This document shows, in pieces, positions 7,702-16,577 of a DNA stretch of 64,000 nucleotides. Under the pieces are notes generated by a model, which saw nothing but the letters and a program-made list of their open reading frames with translations, was not told the origin of the DNA and ran no database searches. The DNA is from Gracilimonas sp040877545 (GTDB taxonomy: Bacteria > Bacteroidota > Rhodothermia > Balneolales > Balneolaceae): the NCBI GenBank assembly GCA_040877545.1, contig JBBDNN010000089.1, positions 1 through 64,000 of the forward strand, written 5' to 3'. A program made the translations under genes and the position numbers. Within the stretch, counting starts at the first letter, position 1, and each line of letters begins with the position of its first letter.

Positions 7702-8781
7702 ATGGATTTAAATAAATTTATTTCGTTAACGAAATCTGAGCTGATTTCAACGCTACTTTTATTTGTATTAATCACGGCGCTGGTGCTAAGTTCTCGCCTT
7801 GTTCGGCTTACGGGTTCAGCAATGGAATTCGAGAATAGTACTGAAATTATTCTATCTGCACCCGGAGGTCTTAACTCTCTGATATCTGAGTTACAGGAGA
7901 ATGAGATTAACTATAATGAAGACGAACTGGAATGGGCGGCTAACATTTTAGGATGGAAAAACCTGCGAAGAGGACGCTATGTATTTGAAGGCAACTATTC
8001 CTATAATAGCTTGCTTTCGAAGCTTGCAAAAGGCATTCAAGATCCTGTTTCAGTTGTTATATTGCCGGGAATTGTTCCCCAAATACTTGCCGATAATTTA
8101 GCCGATAAGTTAAACTTCAACAGTCAGGATTTCATGAATGCGTTAACTGACAGCGCCTACCTGAGTGAGAAAAATTTACGTACTGAAGAACTTTTTGGAA
8201 GAATGTATCCTGAGACTTATTTGATTTACTGGACATCTTCTCCCAAAGAAGTATTAAATAAAGTTACCCGCGAATTCAATAAATCTGTCACTGAAATTTT
8301 GCAGCAGCAAGCTGATGAAGTTGGCATTTCTATTGATGATGCCCTTACGATGGCATCAATCGTGGAATGGGAGGCTAAGGTTGAGGAAGAGAAACCAATA
8401 ATAAGTGGTTTATATTGGAATCGAATTGATAGAGGAATGAGGCTTCAGGCAGATCCCACTGTGAATTTTGCAGTAGGAGAGCGGCGAAGATTACTGTTTG
8501 AAGATTATAAACTGGATCACGAATTCAATACTTATCTTAAAAAAGGCTTGCCACCAGGTCCTGTTACAAATCCGAGTATAAGCTCCATAAGAGCTGCCCT
8601 GAATCCTGAGGAGCATGATTATTTATATATGGTTGCCAATCCTAAAGGGGGCCACTTTTTTACCCGCACATTTGAGGAACATATTGAAGAAAGCAAGAAG
8701 TGGCGGCAATGGCTTCAGCAACAATACCGGATTAAACGACAGCGGGAATCGGAAGCTGCTAATAATAGTGAGACAAGGTAA
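7702..8781 (+). CDS. mltG: Endolytic murein transglycosylase MltG
   Basis: A 359-residue inner-membrane enzyme that cleaves nascent peptidoglycan glycan strands and helps set their length. A single N-terminal membrane anchor (residues ~14-31) is followed by a LysM-like region and the YceG domain. The catalytic glutamate is Glu222 in ASIVEWEA, and downstream MRLQADPTVNF, LPPGPVTNPS and YLYMVANPKGGH are all family signatures. The C-terminus is a basic coil. It is preceded by a terminator and followed by a convergent gene, so it is likely transcribed alone. Confidence 0.94.
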   Translation: MDLNKFISLTKSELISTLLLFVLITALVLSSRLVRLTGSAMEFENSTEIILSAPGGLNSLISELQENEINYNEDELEWAANILGWKNLRRGRYVFEGNYSYNSLLSKLAKGIQDPVSVVILPGIVPQILADNLADKLNFNSQDFMNALTDSAYLSEKNLRTEELFGRMYPETYLIYWTSSPKEVLNKVTREFNKSVTEILQQQADEVGISIDDALTMASIVEWEAKVEEEKPIISGLYWNRIDRGMRLQADPTVNFAVGERRRLLFEDYKLDHEFNTYLKKGLPPGPVTNPSISSIRAALNPEEHDYLYMVANPKGGHFFTRTFEEHIEESKKWRQWLQQQYRIKRQRESEAANNSETR

Positions 8782-8847
8782 ACTTTGAATTTCAAATACT
8801 GATAACCCTGGCACTTGAAATTTGGTTCTTGGAATTGGAATGGCCAC

Positions 8848-10539
8848 TTATTGATCTAAGATTCGGACCTTTACTTCCTGATTAATATGAGTATTTCTGA
8901 AGCTTACTTCTGTTATCAATCCTTTGTATCCATTAAGTTTCTTCAATCCTTCTTTCAGGTAAGCCGGATTTTTTACATGCTTCAGTGTTTCCAATAAAAC
9001 ATTTGCAGCATCATAGCCTACATAAGCATAAAAATCAGGGTCCACATCGAAACGCAGGCGGAACGAACTTGCAAATTCTTCCAAAGCTGTTGTACTCTCA
9101 GTTGCTACAAATGACTGTGTATAATAAATATTGGTTCCGGGTAATCTCACAGATTCCATATTTACTGCCTCCCAATCTTCTGAACCCAAAATAGCCATAG
9201 AAGTTTGCATGGCTTCCAGGTGAGTTAGAAAAGAACTGATCAGGGTGGAGGCTGCAGGACCAGTGAATGGCGCATACACAGCATCAATATTATAATTATA
9301 TACCGTATCCTGCGGATCCAGGTACTCTGCATATTCACTTAAATCATAGCCTTTTGATTCAAGATCTTCCACGTAATAATGAACAACATTGGCACCTAAC
9401 GCTCTGACCTCATCCCGAAAAGCAATTGCAGATGGTGCACCTAAAGAACCCTTTTCAGCAATTACTGCAAGAGTATCAAAACCCATCTTCTGTACAGCAA
9501 ATCGAGCCATAGTTTTACCATGAATGCCAAAGGTTGGATTAAGCTGAAAAGTATACGTCAGATCCAGGTTAAGTGAATCTGAATTAGCAAGAGGTGTTAA
9601 AAGAGGAATTTCATATTGTTCGGCAAACCTGGAAAATCGTACAGCAACATCCGAAAAAAGAGGCCCGAGAATTGCATCTACATCATAATTCCATACAAAA
9701 TCATTTGCAATAGATTCCGCTCCTGAAATACCAGCAGACGTATTTTTATAAGTGATAAAAGCTTTTTTGTCGGCATTTTCACTGTTGAAATTTTCGATGG
9801 CCAATTGACTCCCAAAATAAAGATTTTGGGATATCTCAAAATCCGGGGATTCATAATCAAATTCCGGAAGTGCTACTCCTATGTTGTAGGAAATTCCTGC
9901 CGGTGCTTCCGGGTATTGATCTGGATTGTATCGCTCCCAATAACCAGTGGTATCCCTTAAAATTTCTTCCAGCTCATTTATTTTTGAACTGTCTTCCATT
10001 GTTGTGGCAGATCTTATATAGGATCGGAAAAGCGCGCTGGCTGTGGCATGATCCACATTTCCAACAGCTGCCTCTACAAGATCGAAGCGGACTCCGTCGG
10101 AGGTACTAGCCTTAAAAGCATGAAACCGCTGGCTGATGGTTAAATACTCTAACAGTTGATTATAAAATGAGTTTGCTTCCCTGTTTAATGATCCCCGGGA
10201 AGAACTATTTTTAAGTTGATATAAGGCATCAAGTGCTTCGGGGAAATTTTTTAGCTGAAAATCTGCCAATGCGTGTGTATAGCGGGCTTCCAGGTACACT
10301 TCTATTGCTGAACTATCAACCTTTGAAAGATGGTGTTTTGCTTTCAGGTACTCCCCCATATTAAAATAACTTTTACCGGAAAAAAGATGCGCTAGTGGTT
10401 CATTATAATTATCAAATACCCGGAGTGCGCGATCGTAATCGCCTTCTTGATAAAATTCAATGCCAACATCCAGAGATTGAGAATTAATGAGAGTATTCGC
10501 AGAAAATAGAAAAAGAGAGAGTAGTAAAAGGTGTTTCAT
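8848..10539 (-). CDS. Periplasmic binding protein type 1 (ABC substrate-binding/LpoA-like) with N-terminal TPR
   Basis: A 563-residue exported protein. The signal peptide (LLLLSLFLFSANTLINSQ) is followed by TPR-like helices (residues ~22-140, such as VGIEFYQEGDYDRALRVFD). The rest is a Leu/Ile/Val-binding fold (residues ~215-560) with INIGVALPEFDYESP-like entry, AILGPLFSDVAV and YAYVGYDAANVL. TPR plus this fold is the layout of LpoA-type penicillin-binding-protein activators, but plain amino-acid-binding proteins are related. No ABC permease or ATPase gene is adjacent, which favours a non-transport role. It converges on mltG, another peptidoglycan gene, which is suggestive only. Confidence 0.75.
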   Translation of the reverse strand: MKHLLLLSLFLFSANTLINSQSLDVGIEFYQEGDYDRALRVFDNYNEPLAHLFSGKSYFNMGEYLKAKHHLSKVDSSAIEVYLEARYTHALADFQLKNFPEALDALYQLKNSSSRGSLNREANSFYNQLLEYLTISQRFHAFKASTSDGVRFDLVEAAVGNVDHATASALFRSYIRSATTMEDSSKINELEEILRDTTGYWERYNPDQYPEAPAGISYNIGVALPEFDYESPDFEISQNLYFGSQLAIENFNSENADKKAFITYKNTSAGISGAESIANDFVWNYDVDAILGPLFSDVAVRFSRFAEQYEIPLLTPLANSDSLNLDLTYTFQLNPTFGIHGKTMARFAVQKMGFDTLAVIAEKGSLGAPSAIAFRDEVRALGANVVHYYVEDLESKGYDLSEYAEYLDPQDTVYNYNIDAVYAPFTGPAASTLISSFLTHLEAMQTSMAILGSEDWEAVNMESVRLPGTNIYYTQSFVATESTTALEEFASSFRLRFDVDPDFYAYVGYDAANVLLETLKHVKNPAYLKEGLKKLNGYKGLITEVSFRNTHINQEVKVRILDQ

Positions 10540-10648
10540 GAAGATAAATTGTTAGTTATCCATTTATAACAGAACAGAAGCTAAAAAGTTCTAAGATAGA
10601 ATACTTCTTTAATCATACATATTATCAGAAGTAAAAAAGCAGAAAATT

Positions 10649-12199
10649 CTATTCCCACTCAATAGTAGCAGGCGGCTTTGAACTGATATCATAGACCACA
10701 CGATTGATGCCTTTAGTTTCATTTATAATACGGTTAGAAACGCTGGCCAGGAAATCATAGGGGAGATGAGCCCAATCTGCTGTCATACCATCTAAACTTG
10801 TAACTGCTCGCAGGGCTATAGTAAACTCATAAGTTCGTTCATCACCCATCACACCAACACTTTGCACCGGTAATAATACAGCCAAAGCTTGCCAAACTGA
10901 ATCGTATAACCCTTGATTTTTGAGCTCTTCTATAAAAATATGATCAGCCTCACGCAGCAGGCTTAAACGTTCACCGGTAAGATCACCAATTACCCGAATT
11001 CCCAGTCCTGGACCTGGAAAGGGGTGTCGTTTAATAAAATGCTCAGGAATTCCAAGTGCCCGTCCAACTTCCCGAACTTCATCTTTAAACAACTCCCGGA
11101 CGGGTTCAATTAAATCGAGATTCATTTTATCGGGTAGTCCACCCACATTATGATGCGACTTTATGGTAGCAGAAGGCCCTTTAAAAGAAACACTCTCTAT
11201 CACATCCGGATATAAGGTGCCCTGAGCTAAAAATTTAAAGGCGGTATCGGAACCAATTTCTTTATCAAAAACATCAATAAAAGTATTTCCGATAATTTTT
11301 CTTTTTTCTTCGGGATCAGAAATACCGTGAAGCCTTGTCAGGAATAAATCGGAAGCATCCACTCCGCGAACCGGCAGGTGTAAATCTTTAACATAAAGAT
11401 CCAGCACATCCTGAAATTCATTTTTTCTCAATAAACCGTTATCAACAAAAATACACTGGAGCTGATCTCCGATGGCTTTATGAAGCAAAGTGGCGACCAC
11501 TGTAGAGTCAACGCCTCCCGAAAGGCCACACAACACCTTATTGTCGCCTGCTGTATCGCGGATGATTTGAATTTGTTCTTCGATAAAAGATTCTGATGTC
11601 CAGTCTCCTTTCAGCCCGCAAATATCAATTGCGAAATTCTTTAGCAGTAGCTTTCCGTAAGCCGTATGGGCAACTTCGGGATGAAATTGCACGCCATAAA
11701 GTTTGCTCTGCTTATGACGAACTGCGGCTACCTTGGCATTCCTGGTATGAGCGATGATATCATAAGAAGGAGGGAGATCGTGAATATGATCTCCATGACT
11801 CATCCAAGCCACACTTTTGTTGGGGATATCTTTCAGGAGATCTTCGGAATTATCTATGAGCAGATTAGCACGGCCGTATTCACGTCGGGTTGCTTTTTCA
11901 ACACTTCCCGGAATCTCGTGATGCGCAAAAAGCTGCAAGCCGTAACAAATACCCAGAATAGGAACATCCCAGTCTATAATTTCCTCCTGCAGGTAAGGAG
12001 CTCCTTCATCATAAACGCTTTTAGGGCCGCCTGAAAGAATAATACCATGAGGTTTGGGAATCGAAACTTTCGACAGGTCTATATTAAAGGGATGAATTTC
12101 GCAGTAAACATTAATCTCTCTTAGCCGACGTGCGATTAGTTGGGTAACCTGAGAGCCATAATCAAGGATTAAAATCCATTCCGAATGTCGGCTTTGCAT
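10649..12199 (-). CDS. guaA: GMP synthase (glutamine-hydrolysing)
   Basis: A 516-residue bifunctional enzyme converting XMP to GMP with glutamine and ATP. The N-terminal class I glutamine amidotransferase has Cys85 in GICYGLQ and the His-Glu pair in QFHPEV. The ATP-pyrophosphatase domain has the P-loop SGGVDST. The C-terminal dimerisation domain ends in the universal KPPATIEWE. Length equals the normal GuaA length. No purine-riboswitch-like core was recognised in the 114 bp upstream. Confidence 0.97.
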   Translation of the reverse strand: MQSRHSEWILILDYGSQVTQLIARRLREINVYCEIHPFNIDLSKVSIPKPHGIILSGGPKSVYDEGAPYLQEEIIDWDVPILGICYGLQLFAHHEIPGSVEKATRREYGRANLLIDNSEDLLKDIPNKSVAWMSHGDHIHDLPPSYDIIAHTRNAKVAAVRHKQSKLYGVQFHPEVAHTAYGKLLLKNFAIDICGLKGDWTSESFIEEQIQIIRDTAGDNKVLCGLSGGVDSTVVATLLHKAIGDQLQCIFVDNGLLRKNEFQDVLDLYVKDLHLPVRGVDASDLFLTRLHGISDPEEKRKIIGNTFIDVFDKEIGSDTAFKFLAQGTLYPDVIESVSFKGPSATIKSHHNVGGLPDKMNLDLIEPVRELFKDEVREVGRALGIPEHFIKRHPFPGPGLGIRVIGDLTGERLSLLREADHIFIEELKNQGLYDSVWQALAVLLPVQSVGVMGDERTYEFTIALRAVTSLDGMTADWAHLPYDFLASVSNRIINETKGINRVVYDISSKPPATIEWE

Positions 12200-12313
12200 G
12201 AAATTAGAAACACTAAATTAAGATTAAACAAAAAAAATGCATGTATAAAAACCTTCAGGCATTAACTTTAACCGCAGTATTAAACATCTCTTTAACCCTG
12301 ACTGATCGACTAT

Positions 12314-12694
12314 TTAAGCTATAACTTCTTTGTATTCATCAGCTGTTAACAGCTCATCTAATTGAGAAGTATCGTTTAGTTTTATTTTAACCATCCATCC
12401 ATCGCCGTAGGGATCATCATTCACTAATTCGGGCTCATCTTCAAGCCGAGCATTAACCTCGATGATTTCCCCATCAACCGGTGCAAAAAGTTCGGATACC
12501 GTTTTTACAGCTTCTACGGTTCCAAAGGCATCATCTTTAGAGAATTCAAAATCAGCTGATTCAAGTTCTACAAAAACAATATCACCTAATTCGCTTTGGG
12601 CAAAATCGGTAATTCCAATAGTAGCTGTGCCATCACCGTTATTTTTGATCCATTCGTGTTCGCGTGTATATTTTAAATCGTCAGGAAGGCTCAT
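12314..12694 (-). CDS. gcvH: Glycine cleavage system H protein
   Basis: A 126-residue lipoyl carrier that shuttles the aminomethyl group between the P, T and L proteins of the glycine cleavage system. The lipoyl lysine is Lys64 in VEAVKTVSE. The N-terminal KYTREHEWI and the C-terminal PYGDGWMVKI are typical. Its start overlaps the accC stop as ATGA. The rest of the glycine cleavage system is not nearby. Co-translation with a biotin carboxylase is an unusual position for gcvH. Confidence 0.95.
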   Translation of the reverse strand: MSLPDDLKYTREHEWIKNNGDGTATIGITDFAQSELGDIVFVELESADFEFSKDDAFGTVEAVKTVSELFAPVDGEIIEVNARLEDEPELVNDDPYGDGWMVKIKLNDTSQLDELLTADEYKEVIA

Positions 12695-14046
12695 TTTATA
12701 TCCTCGGCTATAAATTTAAATGATCTTTCAAGGTATTTGGTATCAAACTCACCCTTCTGGAAGTTCTTATCATCCATTAGCTGAATGTGGTACATAATTG
12801 TTGTTTTTACTCCTTCAATAATAAATTCTTCCAATGCCCGCCGCATTTTATTAATAGCTTCCAATCGGGTGGGAGCTCTTACGATCAATTTAGCAATCAG
12901 GGAATCATAATAAGGTGGAATACGATATCCGGCATAGGCATGTGTATCTACACGAACGCCAAAGCCGCCGGGTGGATGAAATACTTTAATTTCGCCAGCT
13001 GATGGACGAAAATTATGGGCCGGGTCTTCCGCATTAATACGGCATTCAATAGAATGACTGGTAATCTCAAGCGGAGCTGGCTTTAATTTCTCTCCGGCTG
13101 CCACTCTTATTTGCTCTTCAATCAGATCAATACCAGTAACTTCTTCTGTAACAGGATGTTCTACTTGAATACGGGTATTCATTTCCATGAAGTAGAAATT
13201 CTTGTCATCATCTACTAAAAACTCAACCGTTCCGGCTCCTTCATAATTCACAGCTTTTGCGGCATTAACGGCTGCCGTGCCCATCCTTTCCCTGAGTTCG
13301 GTTGTCATGAGGGGAGAAGGGGCTTCTTCTAATAATTTTTGATGCCGCCGTTGCAGCGAGCAATCTCTTTCACCCAAATGAATAACAGTTCCATGACTGT
13401 CGCCAACAATTTGAATTTCTACGTGATGTGGATTCTCAACAAAACGTTCAATGTAAACGGCAGGATTATTGAAAGCAGATTCTGCTTCATTTCTGCACAT
13501 CTCGTAATTGTGCTTTAATTCTGAAGCTTCATTCACCACGCGCATTCCACGTCCGCCACCACCGGCCGAAGCTTTTATTATAACAGGAAATCCCGTTTCT
13601 TCACAAACTTTTTGTGCCTGCTCATAACTTTCTACCACACCATCGCTTCCAGGAACAACAGGCACTTTATTTTTGATCATTGTAGCCTTAGCCACTGCCT
13701 TGTCGCCCATCCTATTAATAGAATCAGGGGAAGGGCCGATAAACTTGATATTATGTTCTCCGCAGATACGTGAGAACTCCGCATTTTCAGCGAGAAATCC
13801 ATAGCCGGGGTGTATAGCTTCGGCATTTGTAATTTCAGCGGCGGCCAAGATACTGGGTATTTTTAAATAACTTTCTTTGCCTGCAGGCGGGCCTATACAA
13901 ACTGCTTCGTCAGCAAATTTCACATGAAGGCTGTCGGCATCGGCGGTGGAATAAACAGCCACCGTTTTAATACCTAATTCGCGGCAGGTACGGATAACAC
14001 GCAGTGCAATTTCACCTCGGTTGGCGATCAGAATTTTTTTAAACAT
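12691..14046 (-). CDS. accC: Acetyl-CoA carboxylase, biotin carboxylase subunit
   Basis: A 451-residue subunit that carboxylates the biotin on AccB using ATP and bicarbonate, the first step of fatty-acid synthesis. It begins FKKILIANRGEIALRVIRTC. The glycine-rich ATP loop is KASAGGGGRGMRVV, and the carboxylase signatures ERDCSLQRRHQKLLEEAPS and FMEMNTRIQVEHPVTE are intact. It lies 9 bp after accB and overlaps gcvH by 4 bp (ATGA), within an efp-accB-accC-gcvH run. Confidence 0.97.
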   Translation of the reverse strand: MFKKILIANRGEIALRVIRTCRELGIKTVAVYSTADADSLHVKFADEAVCIGPPAGKESYLKIPSILAAAEITNAEAIHPGYGFLAENAEFSRICGEHNIKFIGPSPDSINRMGDKAVAKATMIKNKVPVVPGSDGVVESYEQAQKVCEETGFPVIIKASAGGGGRGMRVVNEASELKHNYEMCRNEAESAFNNPAVYIERFVENPHHVEIQIVGDSHGTVIHLGERDCSLQRRHQKLLEEAPSPLMTTELRERMGTAAVNAAKAVNYEGAGTVEFLVDDDKNFYFMEMNTRIQVEHPVTEEVTGIDLIEEQIRVAAGEKLKPAPLEITSHSIECRINAEDPAHNFRPSAGEIKVFHPPGGFGVRVDTHAYAGYRIPPYYDSLIAKLIVRAPTRLEAINKMRRALEEFIIEGVKTTIMYHIQLMDDKNFQKGEFDTKYLERSFKFIAEDIK

Positions 14047-14055
14047 GAAAGCCGC

Positions 14056-14538
14056 TTAATCTTTTTTAATGATAAATAGTGGTTGGTCGTACTCTACAGG
14101 CTGAGCATTTTTCACCAGAATTTTTTGGACAGTCCCTGAAAATTCAGCCTCAATTTCGTTCATGATTTTCATAGCCTCCACAATACATAAAGTTTGCCCG
14201 GCTTTTACTTTATCACCTTCCTTTATAAAATTATCCGATTCAGGTGATGGTGCTTCGTAATAGGTTCCCACAATAGGGGATTTAATCGTTTCTCCATCAA
14301 TATTTGGCCCTGTGGACTGAACTGACTCAGTAGTATCTGCACCAGCTTCATTTGAAGCATTAGGCTGAGCCGGAGCGGCTTGTGGGACCTGGGGAGCTGC
14401 GGGTTGAGTATAACTTACCTGCTCGATGGTGGCTGTTTTTTTTACTCGAATTTTAAAATCGCCTTCCTCAAGAGAAACCTCATCTACATCGCTTTCAGAA
14501 ATGAGGTTTAGAATATTTTTAATGAGTTTTAAATCCAT
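14056..14538 (-). CDS. accB: Acetyl-CoA carboxylase, biotin carboxyl carrier protein
   Basis: A 160-residue BCCP. It starts with the conserved MDLKLIKNILNLISESDVDEV-type helix region, then an Ala/Pro/Gln linker (~residues 43-75), then the biotinyl domain. The biotin-accepting lysine is Lys124 in EAMKIMNE. It lies 10 bp after efp and 9 bp before accC on the same strand, the efp-accB-accC order found in many bacteria. Confidence 0.96.
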   Translation of the reverse strand: MDLKLIKNILNLISESDVDEVSLEEGDFKIRVKKTATIEQVSYTQPAAPQVPQAAPAQPNASNEAGADTTESVQSTGPNIDGETIKSPIVGTYYEAPSPESDNFIKEGDKVKAGQTLCIVEAMKIMNEIEAEFSGTVQKILVKNAQPVEYDQPLFIIKKD

Positions 14539-14548
14539 GATATAATTT

Positions 14549-15118
14549 TTATTTAGCTCGTTCTAAGTATTCGCCGGTTCTTGTATCAACCCTTATTTTC
14601 TCCCCTTCGTTGATGAAAAGAGGAACCTGTACAACTGCACCTGACTCCAATGTAGCGGGTTTGCTGCCTCCCTGGGCTGTATCTCCTTTAAGTCCGGGAT
14701 CTGTCTGGCTAATTACAGCCTCTATTTGATCAGGAGGTTCAGCGTACAATACCTGGTCGTCATCTGCATTTAAAAGTATTGAGGAGGTTTGCCCCTCCAC
14801 CAGAAAATCTTTGCGTTCTACCTGGTTGGCATTAATAGGAATCTGCTCATAGGTTTCCTTATGCATGAAATAGTACATCAATCCATCATTGTACAGGTAT
14901 TGATATTCATGGCGTTCTACACGCACAGAATAGGCATTTTCGCCTGATCGCCAGGTTTTATCAATATTTTTCCCGTTCAAAATCCCTTTCAGTTTTGTTC
15001 GGACAAAAGCAGGGCCTTTTCCCGGCTTCACGTGCTGGAACTCTGTTATTGAGTAGAGTTCACCGTCCAGATCCAGAACCAATCCATTCCTGAAATCTGA
15101 TGTAGAAATTTTAGTCAT
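14549..15118 (-). CDS. efp: Translation elongation factor P
   Basis: A 189-residue factor that rescues ribosomes stalled at polyproline. Three beta-barrel domains are evident. The tip loop carries Lys34 in KPGKGPAF, the residue modified in other bacteria, so lysylation or a similar modification is possible. The C-terminal INEGEKIRVDTRTGEYLERAK is the EF-P signature. It heads the efp-accB-accC-gcvH run. Modification enzymes (EpmA/B) were not seen in the window. Confidence 0.96.
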   Translation of the reverse strand: MTKISTSDFRNGLVLDLDGELYSITEFQHVKPGKGPAFVRTKLKGILNGKNIDKTWRSGENAYSVRVERHEYQYLYNDGLMYYFMHKETYEQIPINANQVERKDFLVEGQTSSILLNADDDQVLYAEPPDQIEAVISQTDPGLKGDTAQGGSKPATLESGAVVQVPLFINEGEKIRVDTRTGEYLERAK

Positions 15119-15186
15119 TAATAGAGTTTCCTTGGATTAAATTTTCGGCAAAAATAGCACCTGGCCAGTTAGATAACAAAACTAGT

Positions 15187-16533
15187 TTAAATGAAATTTG
15201 TAATCAGGTTATAAAGGATAGCTGCAGGGCAAATATACTTTATAAATATGGGCCAAACTTTCACAAATAGTGTTTGTTTGATACCTGCAAACCCGTACTC
15301 CATTTCATTAATAGCCTGATCGGTTTTCCAAACATAGCCCACAAAAATACAGATCAGGAATCCACCTAATGGCAAGCCAATATTATTGAAGATACTATCG
15401 AAATAACCGATAAGCACAGGGAAGAAGGCAACCAGAAGGGAAACAGCTAATACGGAAAGTCCAACCGTCCACGCTGCTTTTTTTCTTTTTACTTCAAATT
15501 CATCAATCACGTATGAAACCGGAACCTCCAGCAACGAAATAGTGGAAGTTAAGGCTGCAATGCTCAGCAGAAGGAAGAAAGTCACTCCAAGAAGCATTCC
15601 TACTCCGCCGCCAATGGTATGAAATAAAGCCGGTAATACCTGGAAAACCAGGGTGGTACTTGAGGCAAGTTCATCACCAATAAAAATTTCAACCCCGGAA
15701 TTTTGTGCCAGGTACATGGCAGGTACAATTAAAAGTCCTGCAAGAAAGGCAATTCCTACATCGGCTAAAGTTACATAAGCGGCTGCCTGCGGAATATTTT
15801 CTTTTTTATTGAGATATGAGCCGTAGGTAATCAAAGCTCCCATCCCCAAAGAGAGTGAGAAAAAAGCCTGCCCCATAGCAGAGAAAATGAGATCAGCATT
15901 TATTCTGCTGAAATCAGGTAGTAAATATTCGCGAACACCTTCAGCACTTCCGGGTTGTAACAGCACATAAGTAATCATAATTACAATGATACCGATGAGC
16001 AGTGGCATCATAGCTTTAGTAGCTCTTTCTATACCATCACTTACGCCGCCGGTTATTATTTTAATGGTGGCTAACATAAACAGCGTGGCAAGTATAGCGT
16101 TTCGAAACCCGTTTTCTGTGTTTGTGAGCCAGTTTGCGGCATTATCCCATCCGAAAAAGAAAAATATTTCTTCAAAAGCATAGCCAAAAGCCCAACCTGC
16201 AATCACAGTGTAAAAGGAGAGAATCATCACTCCGCAAATAACACCCCATAAACCTACGAAAGGGAAAAACTTATTTGAGCTTATCGCTTTGAAGGCGCCT
16301 ACAGGATTTTTTCCTGCTCTTCGGCCGATGGTTATTTCGGCTACCATCACTGGAAACCCAATGGCGAAAGTGCATAACAAATATACAAGCAGATATGCGG
16401 CACCGCCTTCAGTAGCTACTTTAGTTGGGAAGGCCCAAATGTTTCCAAGCCCTACTGCTGATCCGGCAGCTGCGAGAACGAAGCCCAGTTTTGAATTCCA
16501 TGAGCCCCGATCGGTTGTTGATGTTCCAGCCAA
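15187..16533 (-). CDS. Sodium-dependent transporter, NSS/SNF family
   Basis: A 448-residue integral inner-membrane protein with about 11 hydrophobic segments. The first helix has the NSS sodium-site signature GFVLAAAGSAVGLGNIWAFP, and GGAAYLLVYLLC follows. Relatives (LeuT, TnaT, MhsT) import amino acids or related compounds with sodium; the substrate here cannot be read off. It is alone between efp (68 bp downstream) and a GH13 gene (44 bp upstream). Confidence 0.92.
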   Translation of the reverse strand: MAGTSTTDRGSWNSKLGFVLAAAGSAVGLGNIWAFPTKVATEGGAAYLLVYLLCTFAIGFPVMVAEITIGRRAGKNPVGAFKAISSNKFFPFVGLWGVICGVMILSFYTVIAGWAFGYAFEEIFFFFGWDNAANWLTNTENGFRNAILATLFMLATIKIITGGVSDGIERATKAMMPLLIGIIVIMITYVLLQPGSAEGVREYLLPDFSRINADLIFSAMGQAFFSLSLGMGALITYGSYLNKKENIPQAAAYVTLADVGIAFLAGLLIVPAMYLAQNSGVEIFIGDELASSTTLVFQVLPALFHTIGGGVGMLLGVTFFLLLSIAALTSTISLLEVPVSYVIDEFEVKRKKAAWTVGLSVLAVSLLVAFFPVLIGYFDSIFNNIGLPLGGFLICIFVGYVWKTDQAINEMEYGFAGIKQTLFVKVWPIFIKYICPAAILYNLITNFI

Positions 16534-16577
16534 TTGTTTTCCTCCTAAGGATTAATTTTTAAACAACGTAAAATATT

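Noticed and set aside
8787..8823. AATTTCAA/TTGAAATT inverted repeat between mltG and the binding-protein gene as a terminator
   Set aside because: The stem is A+T only, with a long loop and no T-run; too weak to support.
12200..12313. Possible purine riboswitch upstream of guaA
   Set aside because: No conserved purine-aptamer core or matching stems could be seen.
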